Below, piece after piece: positions 17,327 to 27,237 of a DNA stretch of 64,000 nt. Position 1 is the stretch's first letter; the number at the start of each line of letters is the position of its first letter. The stretch spans positions 372,001-436,000 of the forward strand of contig CAVWAP010000001.1 of the NCBI GenBank assembly GCA_963753055.1, given 5' to 3'. A program made the position numbers and the translations under genes. Below the pieces are notes generated by a model, which did not search any database, was not told the origin of the DNA, and saw only the letters and a list, made by a program, of their open reading frames with translations. The stretch is from JAUWGC01 sp963753055. GTDB taxonomy: Bacteria; Bacteroidota; Bacteroidia; Bacteroidales; B18-G4.

Positions 17327-19141
17327 TTAATTGGATTCGATCTTGAGTTTGCCAAAAAATTTAAAAAGAAAATAGACTCCAATAAGTGCAAGTATTGCCA
17401 GAATGATACCAGTGTATGTTTGACCATAAATAAAACTGCCGATTGAGAACAGGGATGAATAGATTGCAATGCAACCGATGAATACACAAAGGATTTGCAT
17501 GGGCATTTCCCAGACCTGTCCTGGCTTAATGCCTAAATCATCACCTTTTTCTTCTGCAAAAACTCTCACTTTCTTCCAACCGGGACCACCTGGTCTGGTC
17601 AGTTTATAAAAGGAGATGAGCGTTTCCATACTGGTTGGCTTGGTCAGGTATGTAGTCAGCACCCAGGTGACAGTGGTACAACCAACTGCAATTAAAAGCT
17701 TAACTGTAAAGCCATCCAGATATATTGTTTTAACGGCCTCATCCGTAATGAAGAAGACCAGGATTACGGCGACTATGGTGGATACGATCATGGCCACTAT
17801 CTCCGTCCATGCATTGATGCGCCACCAGAACCATCTAAGCAAATATATTGCTCCTGAGCCAGCACCGGAAAGTAATAGAATGTTAAACGCCTGGGTTGCA
17901 TTATTCAGGAATGTAAGAGCAAAGACCCCGGCAATGATCATCAGCACAACGGTTGTGACCCTGCCTATTGTAACCATGTCCTTCTGGGTTGCATTCTTTT
18001 TTATAAACCGCTGGTAGAAGTCATTAACAACGTATGATGACCCCCAGTTGAGGTGAGTGCCAATTGTTGACATGTATGCTGCAATGAGTGATGCCACAAC
18101 CAGCCCCAGCCATCCAGGACTTAGTTTTGAAAGCATCACAGGGTACGCAATATCGTCTTTCAGGTAATTTTCGGAGATATTTGGAAATTCAGCACGGATT
18201 GATTCCAGGTCAGGATAAATTATCAGGGATGCCAATGCGACGATAATCCATGGCCATGGCCTCAGGGCATAGTGCGCAAAGTTGAAAAGTAAGGTGGCAC
18301 CCACAGCATTCTTTTCATTTTTCGCTGAAAGCATGCGCTGTGCAATATAGCCACCACCACCGGGCTCTGCACCCGGGTACCAGACCGACCACCATTGTAC
18401 TGCTATTGGGATGATCAGTAATGACAGGAAGACTGATGGATTTGACAGGTCAGGCAGGAAGTTGATTTGATCTCCCAGTTCGCTCAGCATTCCTGAGAGG
18501 CCGCCAATCTCAACTATTTCTGGTTGCCGAACTGCCACGACAGCAGCAAATACTGCTCCGAACATGGCGATTGAGTATTGAAAGAAGTCGGCCCAGATCA
18601 CACCTTTCAACCCTCCCAAAACAGCGTATACAACAACCACTGCTGAGGCTGACACTACTGTCACCCAGGGCTCCAGGCCAAACATCACATCACCGATCTT
18701 TATTGCTGCCAGGGAGACTGTTCCCATGATCAGGGTGTTGAAGAAAATCCCAAGATAGACTGCCCTGAACCCCCTGATGAATGAAGCTGCTTTTCCACTA
18801 TATCTCAGTTCATAGAACTCCAGGTCTGTCATTACATTCGATCGTCTCCAGAGTTTGGCGTAGATGAAGACAGTGACCATGCCGGTGATCAGGAAAGCCC
18901 ACCAGGCCCAGTTTTTAGCTACGCCTGATTCCCTTACCATCCCGGTTACCAGGTTTGGTGTGTCGGCCGAAAAGGTACAGGCCACCATAGAGATACCCAG
19001 GAGCCACCATGGCATGCCCCGTCCGCCCAGGAAAAATTCAGATGTGCTTTTCCCGGCTGTGCGGGATGCAATCCAGCCAATGATCAATACAATAGAAAAG
19101 AAAACCCCGATGATGATCCAGTCAATCGTGATAAGTTTCAT
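17327..19141 (-). CDS. Sodium:solute symporter (SSS family)
   Basis: A 604-residue inner membrane transporter with about 14 hydrophobic segments. It starts in MKLITIDWIIIGVFFSIVL, and family features include GGRGMPWWLLGISMVACTF near residue 40 and a short soluble stretch near residues 500-535. Relatives carry sugars, sialic acid, inositol or proline with sodium. Being immediately upstream of the kinase and nucleotidyltransferase, it probably imports the monosaccharide released by the sulfatases and GH2 enzyme; a hydroxyproline substrate is an alternative given the hyp genes upstream. A 114-bp gap before it holds no recognisable promoter. Confidence 0.92.
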   Translation of the reverse strand: MKLITIDWIIIGVFFSIVLIIGWIASRTAGKSTSEFFLGGRGMPWWLLGISMVACTFSADTPNLVTGMVRESGVAKNWAWWAFLITGMVTVFIYAKLWRRSNVMTDLEFYELRYSGKAASFIRGFRAVYLGIFFNTLIMGTVSLAAIKIGDVMFGLEPWVTVVSASAVVVVYAVLGGLKGVIWADFFQYSIAMFGAVFAAVVAVRQPEIVEIGGLSGMLSELGDQINFLPDLSNPSVFLSLLIIPIAVQWWSVWYPGAEPGGGGYIAQRMLSAKNEKNAVGATLLFNFAHYALRPWPWIIVALASLIIYPDLESIRAEFPNISENYLKDDIAYPVMLSKLSPGWLGLVVASLIAAYMSTIGTHLNWGSSYVVNDFYQRFIKKNATQKDMVTIGRVTTVVLMIIAGVFALTFLNNATQAFNILLLSGAGSGAIYLLRWFWWRINAWTEIVAMIVSTIVAVILVFFITDEAVKTIYLDGFTVKLLIAVGCTTVTWVLTTYLTKPTSMETLISFYKLTRPGGPGWKKVRVFAEEKGDDLGIKPGQVWEMPMQILCVFIGCIAIYSSLFSIGSFIYGQTYTGIILAILALIGVYFLFKFFGKLKIESN

Positions 19142-19255
19142 AAATCCAGATTAGGTAATGTGTCGCAATAATGGCTGTCACAAAGAAAAACAATCTTTAT
19201 TAAAGAATGAAATTAAATAAATTTCAGTGATCGTGAATGGAAATTGGTAGGGTGT

Positions 19256-20704
19256 TCAATCAGAATTGATATACCCTGGGTTTGGTCTTGGGAGCCTGGC
19301 CCGGGTTTTCTCCAGCCACTGGCCAAGGTCCCGGCTTAACTCTTGTGCTAACGAGGGATATAGATCATAAAGGTCATTTTCCTCCGACAGGTCTTTATCA
19401 AGATCATACAACTCCTCCCTCCCTTCCCAGAACCTGATCAGTTTCATGTTGTCTTTACGGATGATGCTATATGGCGTAACTGATTCATAATCACGATAAT
19501 GCGGAAAGTGCCAAAACAAGGCATCTCGCTCAATTATACCAGTATTGAATAATAGTGGACTTATATCGATACCATCAATAAGCAGGCTGTCAGGAATACC
19601 GGCCCCAGCTACCTGGCATAATGTTGGAAAGAAATCAATGCTGGATACTGGAATATTACACCGAGATTGTGCCGGTACAGACCCAGGCCAGTATGCAAAC
19701 ATTGGTTCCCTTATACCTCCTTCATAAGGATTCCCTTTTCCTGATCTAAGGGGTGCATTGGAGGTGTAGTAATTATGTCCACCATTATCTGAAAAAAAGA
19801 TGATCAGAGTCCGCTCTGCAATACCAAGGTCATGAAGTGCCTGTGAAATCCTCCCGGCTGATTCATCAACGCTCTTAATCATTGCGGCATAAATAGGATT
19901 GTTCTGGCCTTCCTTCGGTTCTTTAGTCTTAAAGTGCTCTATCATTTGCTCTTTCGCCTGTACAGGTGTGTGAACTGCATAATGGCTGAGGTAAAGGAAG
20001 AACGGTCCCTTTGAGTGGGATTTGATAAACTGAATAGCCTCGTCAGCTTCCCTGTCTGTCAAATATTCACCAGAGTCTACTGAAGCTAAAGTTGGTATAC
20101 CGCCTGGCATTAGCTTATTTGCATAAGGGTCGAAATAGGATGGGGGCTGCCCAATATCGCACCCTCCAATATTAAAATCGAAGCCTTGTTTTTCAGGGAA
20201 GTAATCTTCATCCCCGAGGTGCCATTTGCCAATGTGGGCTGTTGAGTAACCATGTTGATTGAGCATCTCAGCAATGGTAAGCTCCTCCAGATCCATCCAG
20301 TATGGGTTAAGAGGGCAAAGAAGTTTCCTTGTGGAATCACCAATATATTCATTTAATATGGCTGTCGTATCCCGCCAGTACAATGGTCTTATCCAGTCAG
20401 TTATACCAAGGCGTGCAGGATACTTACCTGTCATAATAGAAGCCCTTGTCGGAGAACAAACAGCGCAGGCAGCATAAGCATTGGTGAATACCATGCCCTG
20501 GCTTGCCAGCTGGTCAAGATTGGGGGTTTCATAGAATTGGCTTCCCATAAAACCAACATCCCTCCACCCCAGGTCATCAACAAGAATGAAAATAATATTG
20601 GGTTTATCAGCAACTTTCCCTGTTTCACACGCTGGCAATATCAGGATTCCCAGGAAAAGGATCCAAAAAAACCTGATGCCCCGGTTATACTTATTATTGT
20701 TCAT
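19256..20704 (-). CDS. Lipoprotein sulfatase, formylglycine-type
   Basis: A 482-residue type I sulfatase with a lipobox (ILPACETG). The modified cysteine is in CSPTRASIMTGKYPARLG (CxPxR), so it depends on an anaerobic or FGE-type maturase encoded elsewhere. The metal-binding Asp pair is in FILVDDLGWRD, with further ligands in FFSDNGGHN. The C-terminal subdomain ends near TRARLPRPNPGY. The start overlaps the end of the upstream sulfatase by 11 bp, showing tight coupling. It removes sulfate esters from a glycan in the periplasm; regiospecificity cannot be judged. Confidence 0.93.
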   Translation of the reverse strand: MNNNKYNRGIRFFWILFLGILILPACETGKVADKPNIIFILVDDLGWRDVGFMGSQFYETPNLDQLASQGMVFTNAYAACAVCSPTRASIMTGKYPARLGITDWIRPLYWRDTTAILNEYIGDSTRKLLCPLNPYWMDLEELTIAEMLNQHGYSTAHIGKWHLGDEDYFPEKQGFDFNIGGCDIGQPPSYFDPYANKLMPGGIPTLASVDSGEYLTDREADEAIQFIKSHSKGPFFLYLSHYAVHTPVQAKEQMIEHFKTKEPKEGQNNPIYAAMIKSVDESAGRISQALHDLGIAERTLIIFFSDNGGHNYYTSNAPLRSGKGNPYEGGIREPMFAYWPGSVPAQSRCNIPVSSIDFFPTLCQVAGAGIPDSLLIDGIDISPLLFNTGIIERDALFWHFPHYRDYESVTPYSIIRKDNMKLIRFWEGREELYDLDKDLSEENDLYDLYPSLAQELSRDLGQWLEKTRARLPRPNPGYINSD

Positions 20705-22202
20705 ATTGAAGGCCTAAGGAGTTTCCATCAAGTGCCGGAAAAGGGAAATAATCAGAAGCTGTCCTGGCTCTTCGCATCATTTGACGAAGTTCATCAACAA
20801 TCTCCGGATGCTCTGTTGATATGTCTGTGGTTTCGCCAATATCAATTTCAAGGTTATATAATTCAATCGCAGCGCCCGGGTCCTTCTTAAGTCTTTGCCT
20901 GACCACTTTCCATTTACCATACCTCAGGGCCTGCTGACCTCCATAAGCCGGGAACTCCCAGTATAAATAATGATGCTGAGGTTGATCCTGGCTGAAAAGC
21001 AGCGGTGCAAAGCTGATGCCATCAAGATGCTCAGGCAATTGAGCACCAGATATATCTGCAAGAGTGGGCATGATATCCTGGAATGCAGAGATGTGATCTG
21101 TGCTTATACCTTCATGGATTTTTCCCGGCCAACGCACGATGAGTGGTACACGAATACCTCCTTCATAAACACTGCCCTTAAGTCCCCGCAGCGCTCCGGC
21201 GCTTTTGAAGAACTCCGTATCTGAACCGCCAATCCCACCATAAGTCGGCCCATTATCGCTTGTGAAAATAACCAGTGTATTCTCAGCAAGCCCATTTTCT
21301 TCCAACAGAAGCAGTATTTTGCCTATTTCAGCATCCATCCTGGTGATCATCGCGGCGTAAGCAGCCCGGGGGTTATAATGAGGCAGGTATCCTTTATCAC
21401 CCAGGTAAGCTGAATCAGGGAACTGCCCAACATATTCTTCCAGGGATTCATCCGGGACCTGCAAAGCAAGGTGGGGCACAGTCAATGGCAAATACAAAAA
21501 GAAAGGTTTATCCTTGTTATTATTGATAAAAGCTGAGGCCTTCTCCATCATTTTATCCATTGAATAATCCTTCCCGGAGTATTTCTTAAAGTCCTCAGGA
21601 TTAGTCGGATCACCCTTAAATCGCTGATGGGCCATGAAAAACTTATTGTTCAGCGTGTCCCACCGATCATTCTCCCAGAGATGGGAAGGGTAATAATTAT
21701 GAGCCTGCTTCTGACAGAGATATCCGTAGAAGTAGTCAAAGCCCTGGTTATTTGGTACTCCTTCCGATCCTGGCCCGCCAAGGCCCCACTTGCCAATAAT
21801 GGCTGTTGCATAACCACGATCCTGCAACATCCTGCCAATTGTAATTGTGCCAGACAATAATGCTAACTGCCCTCCCTCTTCCTCATCTGTATACCCACCG
21901 AGCTCGTAATTATCACGAACAAAAGCATGGCCGGTATGCATCCCGGTTAAGAGCACACATCTTGAAGGAGCGCAAACAGGACTACCTGCATAATGTTGGG
22001 TAAAGCGCATACCCTCAGAAGCCAGCCTGTCTAGGTTGGGCGTACGGATAATCTCCTGCCCATATGACCCCAGTTCATTGTAGCCCAGGTCATCAGCCAT
22101 GATCAGGATAATATTCGGTGGCTTTTTTCCAACAGTACATCCTTCAAACAGGAAGATGAAAAGGAAAATTACAAGAGGCCAATACTTTCCGGATATTTCC
22201 AT
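20694..22202 (-). CDS. Lipoprotein sulfatase, formylglycine-type (second)
   Basis: A 502-residue sulfatase with a lipobox in FEGCTVG. The formylglycine motif is CAPSRCVLLTGMHTGH, metal ligands lie in ILIMADDLGYNELG and FTSDNGPTYGG, and the family block LRGLKGSVYEGGIRVPLIV is intact. It belongs to the same broad group as the following sulfatase but is clearly a different subfamily (different spacing and C-terminus). It starts 3 bp after the beta-galactosidase gene and overlaps the next sulfatase by 11 bp. The pair presumably removes sulfate at two positions of the same glycan. Confidence 0.93.
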   Translation of the reverse strand: MEISGKYWPLVIFLFIFLFEGCTVGKKPPNIILIMADDLGYNELGSYGQEIIRTPNLDRLASEGMRFTQHYAGSPVCAPSRCVLLTGMHTGHAFVRDNYELGGYTDEEEGGQLALLSGTITIGRMLQDRGYATAIIGKWGLGGPGSEGVPNNQGFDYFYGYLCQKQAHNYYPSHLWENDRWDTLNNKFFMAHQRFKGDPTNPEDFKKYSGKDYSMDKMMEKASAFINNNKDKPFFLYLPLTVPHLALQVPDESLEEYVGQFPDSAYLGDKGYLPHYNPRAAYAAMITRMDAEIGKILLLLEENGLAENTLVIFTSDNGPTYGGIGGSDTEFFKSAGALRGLKGSVYEGGIRVPLIVRWPGKIHEGISTDHISAFQDIMPTLADISGAQLPEHLDGISFAPLLFSQDQPQHHYLYWEFPAYGGQQALRYGKWKVVRQRLKKDPGAAIELYNLEIDIGETTDISTEHPEIVDELRQMMRRARTASDYFPFPALDGNSLGLQYEQ

Positions 22203-22205
22203 ATT

Positions 22206-25200
22206 TTAATGTTTCCTTTCAATTTGATAATGTGATCTGCTCATGTCCATGGGGTCATCATTGCGTGTTACCGGCGATAATATTACTGTGTAGCTGTAAT
22301 TTTTGGGCATGATCCTATACTTATCCAATGGCCTGGCACCCCAGCTATTGTCCCCTGCAACACCCCTTTGGTTCATGTCTATATTCAGGTAAATCTCCGG
22401 CCGGACCTTCAGGTCGGCAGTATGTTTGTTTTTAGAAACGGTATAATCCAGGTCATCTATTGAATAATGCAATGCAGAACCATCAAAGGTAGGGTTGCCA
22501 AGAACCAGCAGGCCGGTGCCTTCATGATTTGTCAGGCTCATCCACCTGATCCCGGTACGGTTGCCGTTTTCCTGGGGCCTGACATATGGATAATACATAT
22601 CAGCAACACTACTTTTATATAATCCAACGAATGATGAAGTCTTTCTGTCCTGGTAGTTTTCATGCGGTCCCCGCCCATACCATTTTACATTGTCAAATCC
22701 TTCAGGCAAAACCATCTTAAGGCCAAACCTCGGGACCTCAGGAAGCTCTTTTTCTCCAACATCAATGTGATTATTTATGTGGATCTGGCCATTTCCAAGG
22801 ATAAAATAGTCGCTGACAAAACTTGAATTGACCCCTTCCAACATGTACGTGATACTCACCTGAACCTGGCTCTTGCTATTTTGAATTACTTCAAAGTTTT
22901 CAACTGTTCTTTCATTGCTGGCCACTTGCCATACTTTACTTTTCTTTTGCATCTTGTTGCCAAAGTCATTGTCGTTTGGTGCCCGCCAGAAATTAGGGAG
23001 GGGACCTTCTCTTAACAATTCAGTTTCTTTATATACAAATGAGACCATCATCCCTTTTTCTTTATTGAACCGGACAGAAAACTGGTCTCCGGTAACTGTA
23101 CATATTGAATCGTCTATATTCCATTTATATGACAGCTTGCCTTCTGGTGCAACGATCATATACGGCATTGTATTTGGAATAGGAATTTGTTCCCTGGCCA
23201 GCTCATAGCCTTTGGGGATCAAGCCCCAGTCCTTACTGGTCTTTGCGCTGAAGTTGACATAATACTCCCTACCGGGCATCATATCCTGGAAGGGCAAGTC
23301 CAGTTGATAGGTGCCTTTCTCCCTGGGTTGTATATCTACATCTTTGATCTTCCCTTTCCCAATGACCTGTCCGTCCTCTATCATTTCCCAGCTGAAGTCA
23401 AATTGATCAAGTGAGATAAAATCATAATTGTTGTAAATACTAAACAGGTCTGGTGATTCTGCCGCTTTAAATTTGATATACTGATAGACCTTTTTAACTT
23501 CCAGCAGGCCGGGATGGATAGATCTGTCGGGGCCTACCAGCCCATTGATCAGGAAATTGCTGTCGCTTGGCGTATCTGGTGGGCCGAAATCACCTCCATA
23601 AGCGAAGTATATATTACCTTCTTCATCAGTCTGTTGAATGCCCTGGTCAACCCAATCCCATACATTGGCTCCCTGCAATTGATCATTGGCTTCAATCACA
23701 TCCCAGTATTCCTGGAGGTTCCCGGTGCTGTTGCCCATGGCATGGGCGTATTCACACATGATCAGGGGGCGCTCCTGCTGCTCCGAAGCATATTTTTTGA
23801 TGTATTCAATGCCAGCATACATCGGGCAATAAATATCTGTATTTGGTCCAAGCTCTGCTCTTTCGTAATGCACAGGCCTGGAAGCATCCCTTGCATGGAT
23901 CCATTTATAGCAGGTGTCAAAATTTACTCCATCACCTGCTTCATTGCCCATTGACCAGATAATGATGCAGGCATGGTTCTTGTCCCTTTCAACCATATTG
24001 ATGACCCTTTGAAGGTGTGCTTTCATAAAAGCAGGGTTGTTCCCTAATGTCCTGTCAGGATGATAGCCCATCCCGTGTGATTCAATATTAGCTTCATCAA
24101 TAACATATATACCATGTTCATCACATAGCTCATACCAACGGGGATCATTGGGGTAATGGCTGGTCCTGACCGTATTGATATTATGTTCTTTCATCAGTTT
24201 AATATCCATGAGCATGGACTCTTCCGAAACAACATGTGCTGTAACCGGGTCATGCTCATGACGGTTGGTCCCTTTTATAAGTATTGGAATCCCATTTACA
24301 AGAAACAGCCCGTTTTTTACTTCAGCCGTGCGAAACCCAACTTTCGAACTGATAACCTCGAGTGTACTGTTACGCTTGTCAGTCAGGCTTAGTACCAGTG
24401 TGTACAGATTGGGTGTTTCAGCAGACCATTTCAACGGATTGTAAACCGTATACTCAAAACGGGCATTTGTAGATCCATCACCTTCCAGGTCAATTAATTT
24501 GCTTAGGGAAAAGATGAGGTCATTTTTAACTGGATCATACAGTTTAGCTGTGATGGTGTATTTCTTTGCCTTTTTAGGTAGTTTATTGTCAATCTCAACA
24601 TCCAGCTTAAAATCCCCATTTGTGTAATCATCAATTAAACCGGCATGTACAAAGTAGTCCCTGATATGGATTGGCTCAGTGGCTAACAGGTAAACGTCAC
24701 GCTCAATGCCACTTATTCTCCAGAAATCCTGGCATTCCAGCCATGTTCCGTCCGACCAGCGATAGACTTCCACTGCCAGCTGGTTAGTTCCCGTTTGAAT
24801 ATATGATGTGATGTTAAATTCTGCAGGTGTCTTGCTGTCCTGGCTATAACCAACCTTCTGGCCATTTACCCAGATATACATGGCAGACTTTACCGCACCG
24901 AAATGGAGATATACCTGTTTTCCATCCCAGTCTGCCGGGATGCTGAATGTTGTCCGATAGGAGCCCACCGGGTTATAATCATGGGGAATATGAGGTGGAT
25001 CAGGCTCATAGGTGAATTCATAGGGGATGTTTACATAAATTGGGACCCCATAACCCAGGAATTCCCAGTTGCCGGGAACAGCTATCTCATCCCAGGAGCT
25101 ATCATCAAAATCGGTCTGGTAAAAATCTAAAGGACGATCTGCTGGTTTACGCACCCAGTTAAACTTCCATTGTCCATTTAGACTGATATAATTAGGCGAT

Positions 25201-25391
25201 GGCGGTCTGACCATTAGAAAAGCACTTTCTTCATCCGGGTAGGTGAGCATTGTGCAATGCGGATCTTCTTTGTTGATTCCAATAACATCCGGGTTCTCCC
25301 AATCCTTGATTTTCTTCTCCTGCGCCTGAACAGATAAACAACTCATGCTGATTATTATGATCAGAAGGCAAAGCGTGTTGTGCTTTTTCAT
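22206..25391 (-). CDS. Glycoside hydrolase family 2 beta-galactosidase
   Basis: A 1061-residue secreted enzyme. The ATG two codons inside the longest frame is preferred because it directly starts the signal peptide (MKKHNTLCLLIIIISMSC). Domain order is LacZ-like: sugar-binding jelly roll (about 60-230), immunoglobulin-like domain (about 235-345), TIM barrel (about 350-640), second beta-sandwich, and a Bgal_small_N domain from about 780. The acid/base Glu is in WSMGNEAGDG and the nucleophile Glu in IMCEYAHAMGNS. It should release beta-linked galactose, or a related sugar, from the glycan handled by the two sulfatases just downstream. Confidence 0.93.
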   Translation of the reverse strand: MKKHNTLCLLIIIISMSCLSVQAQEKKIKDWENPDVIGINKEDPHCTMLTYPDEESAFLMVRPPSPNYISLNGQWKFNWVRKPADRPLDFYQTDFDDSSWDEIAVPGNWEFLGYGVPIYVNIPYEFTYEPDPPHIPHDYNPVGSYRTTFSIPADWDGKQVYLHFGAVKSAMYIWVNGQKVGYSQDSKTPAEFNITSYIQTGTNQLAVEVYRWSDGTWLECQDFWRISGIERDVYLLATEPIHIRDYFVHAGLIDDYTNGDFKLDVEIDNKLPKKAKKYTITAKLYDPVKNDLIFSLSKLIDLEGDGSTNARFEYTVYNPLKWSAETPNLYTLVLSLTDKRNSTLEVISSKVGFRTAEVKNGLFLVNGIPILIKGTNRHEHDPVTAHVVSEESMLMDIKLMKEHNINTVRTSHYPNDPRWYELCDEHGIYVIDEANIESHGMGYHPDRTLGNNPAFMKAHLQRVINMVERDKNHACIIIWSMGNEAGDGVNFDTCYKWIHARDASRPVHYERAELGPNTDIYCPMYAGIEYIKKYASEQQERPLIMCEYAHAMGNSTGNLQEYWDVIEANDQLQGANVWDWVDQGIQQTDEEGNIYFAYGGDFGPPDTPSDSNFLINGLVGPDRSIHPGLLEVKKVYQYIKFKAAESPDLFSIYNNYDFISLDQFDFSWEMIEDGQVIGKGKIKDVDIQPREKGTYQLDLPFQDMMPGREYYVNFSAKTSKDWGLIPKGYELAREQIPIPNTMPYMIVAPEGKLSYKWNIDDSICTVTGDQFSVRFNKEKGMMVSFVYKETELLREGPLPNFWRAPNDNDFGNKMQKKSKVWQVASNERTVENFEVIQNSKSQVQVSITYMLEGVNSSFVSDYFILGNGQIHINNHIDVGEKELPEVPRFGLKMVLPEGFDNVKWYGRGPHENYQDRKTSSFVGLYKSSVADMYYPYVRPQENGNRTGIRWMSLTNHEGTGLLVLGNPTFDGSALHYSIDDLDYTVSKNKHTADLKVRPEIYLNIDMNQRGVAGDNSWGARPLDKYRIMPKNYSYTVILSPVTRNDDPMDMSRSHYQIERKH

Positions 25392-25403
25392 ATTCAAATG
25401 GGT

Positions 25404-26162
25404 TTAAGTATTTAAAATATTTCTAAGATTTTTGATTCTATCTGCATTTGTAATCCTTCTTGAATATTCAGAAGATGATCCTTTTCCCATAAAAATACCT
25501 TCTTTTCTGAACATCATTCCACTCTCAAGTTCGGACCTCAGGGATACATGAAACTCAGAGGCTCCTGTCTGGCTCCTGATTTGAGAAATATTCTCTTCCC
25601 TGATCCCTCCCCCGGGCATGATAATAGTTCTTCCTGCTGCCCTTTCAACCAGACTTTTTATTGTATCAATGCCTTCAGGGACTGAAGCGGCCTGGCCCGA
25701 AGTCAGTATACGGTCAATCCCAAGGCTGATAATGTCTTCCATGCATTGGAAAGGGTCTGATACCATATCAAAAGCCCTGTGGAATGTAACTTTCATCGGT
25801 GAAGCAATATCCTTGAGTTTCTTATTTCGTCCGAGATCAATTGAGCCGTCAGCATTCAGTATACCGAATACGACACCGTCGGCACCTAGCTCCTTCGAAG
25901 TGGTAATGTCTTTCTGCATGATATCGAACTCCAGGTCAGAATAAAGAAAATCACCTCCACGGGGCCTTATGATCACAAACAGATCTATATCTAATTGTTT
26001 TCGGGCTAAGGCAATGGAAGCGAAGCTCGGTGTAGTGCCGCCTTCCAGGATATTATCACATAACTCAACCCTGTCGGCACCACCATTCTGAGCATTGACA
26101 GCAGATTCAACGGAGTCGACACAGGCTTCAATAATATATTGATTCATTCTTTGCTTGTTCAT
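25404..26162 (-). CDS. cutC: CutC family protein
   Basis: A 252-residue cytoplasmic TIM-barrel protein. Family signatures are IIEACVDSVESAVNAQNGGADRVELC shortened here to EACVDSVESA and GADRVELC, then VIIRPRGGDFLYS, GADGVVFGIL, VTFHRAFD and IIMPGGGIREENI. CutC was named for copper homeostasis, but its biochemical role is unsettled, and several lines point to sugar metabolism. Its ATG overlaps the TGA of the preceding gene in an ATGA junction, and the GH2 gene starts 12 bp later, so it is embedded in the catabolic operon rather than in a metal-resistance setting. Confidence 0.93.
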   Translation of the reverse strand: MNKQRMNQYIIEACVDSVESAVNAQNGGADRVELCDNILEGGTTPSFASIALARKQLDIDLFVIIRPRGGDFLYSDLEFDIMQKDITTSKELGADGVVFGILNADGSIDLGRNKKLKDIASPMKVTFHRAFDMVSDPFQCMEDIISLGIDRILTSGQAASVPEGIDTIKSLVERAAGRTIIMPGGGIREENISQIRSQTGASEFHVSLRSELESGMMFRKEGIFMGKGSSSEYSRRITNADRIKNLRNILNT

Positions 26163-27196
26163 CTTAAAATAAAACCTTTGTTAAGGGGATCTTCAGGGTC
26201 GAAATAGAATGTGTTTCTTCCTGTGAAATATGCAGTGCCGGATACTTCCGGTACAACAGCATTATACGGGCCAAAACTTTTTTCTTCTCTGACTGCAACA
26301 TCCATGCTTGTCCCAAGGATACTTTCAATGGTGATCAACTCGTCTTTCCCGATCTCCTTCCTGGAATAATGCAAAGCTGCACGGGCACTCACTCCCGAGC
26401 CTGTAGCTGAGCGGTCGAGCTCACCATTGGCAAAGATGCAAACATTACGGCTGTGGTTGGCCGGATTATGAGGTTCACCTACGAATATCGTTCCATACAG
26501 GAAGCCAAGCTCATCTTCATAAGGATGGTTTATCTCAAATTCATCCATGATGGCCAGCTTGATCTTACGGCCATAATCGATGCACTTATCAGCTTCAGAC
26601 TCTTTAAGCTTAAGGCCAAGTTCTTCAGCATTAAGAAATGCATAAAATGCCCCACCGAAAGCGATATCAAATGACACCTTTCCAATGCCTTTGATATCAA
26701 TCGTCTGATCAGCAAGCAAGACAAAGGAAGGTACGTTGAGGAAGGATACTTTCTGAATTTTATCGTTTTGAAAATGAGGCCTTGCAAGTATCTTACCCGG
26801 AGGGGCATCAATGATCAGCCCAGGTTTGTTTCTCTGCACCAAGCCTGTTTCATAGGCCATCTTCGTTAGAGCAATGATAGCATGCCCGCACATGGTGCTG
26901 TACCCTTCATTATGCAGGAAGAATACGCCAAAATCGGCATCTGCAGTGGTTGGTTCGGTCAGGATTGCGCCGTACATATCAGCATGTCCCCGGGGTTCCC
27001 ACATGGTCCCTGTGCGGATATGGTCATAATGCTCTTTGAAATAGGCTCGTTTTTCAAGAATGGTATTTCCCGGAATATCTGGTAAGCCAGCGAGGAATAC
27101 CCGTAAAGGCTCTCCGCCTGTATGCATTTCCAGGGTTTCAATCTTGTGCCATCCTGCAGGAGGCTGCCAGTCCCAGCCTTTGAACAAATTACTCAT
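26159..27196 (-). CDS. Proline racemase-fold enzyme, trans-3-hydroxy-L-proline dehydratase type
   Basis: A 345-residue member of the proline racemase family. The substrate-binding EMHTGGEPLRV is near the N-terminus. The first catalytic cysteine is Cys103 in TMCGHA. The second catalytic position, normally Cys in proline racemase and most 4-hydroxyproline epimerases, is Thr265 in DRSATGSG. A Cys/Thr pair is the known mark of trans-3-hydroxy-L-proline dehydratases, which make pyrroline-2-carboxylate. The gene follows hypD by 41 bp and overlaps cutC by 4 bp, giving an operon that deals with both hydroxyproline isomers. Epimerase activity cannot be fully excluded. Confidence 0.85.
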   Translation of the reverse strand: MSNLFKGWDWQPPAGWHKIETLEMHTGGEPLRVFLAGLPDIPGNTILEKRAYFKEHYDHIRTGTMWEPRGHADMYGAILTEPTTADADFGVFFLHNEGYSTMCGHAIIALTKMAYETGLVQRNKPGLIIDAPPGKILARPHFQNDKIQKVSFLNVPSFVLLADQTIDIKGIGKVSFDIAFGGAFYAFLNAEELGLKLKESEADKCIDYGRKIKLAIMDEFEINHPYEDELGFLYGTIFVGEPHNPANHSRNVCIFANGELDRSATGSGVSARAALHYSRKEIGKDELITIESILGTSMDVAVREEKSFGPYNAVVPEVSGTAYFTGRNTFYFDPEDPLNKGFILR

Positions 27197-27237
27197 AGGT
27201 GCATTTCCATCATGTCGCAGAACAAAGATACATGACT

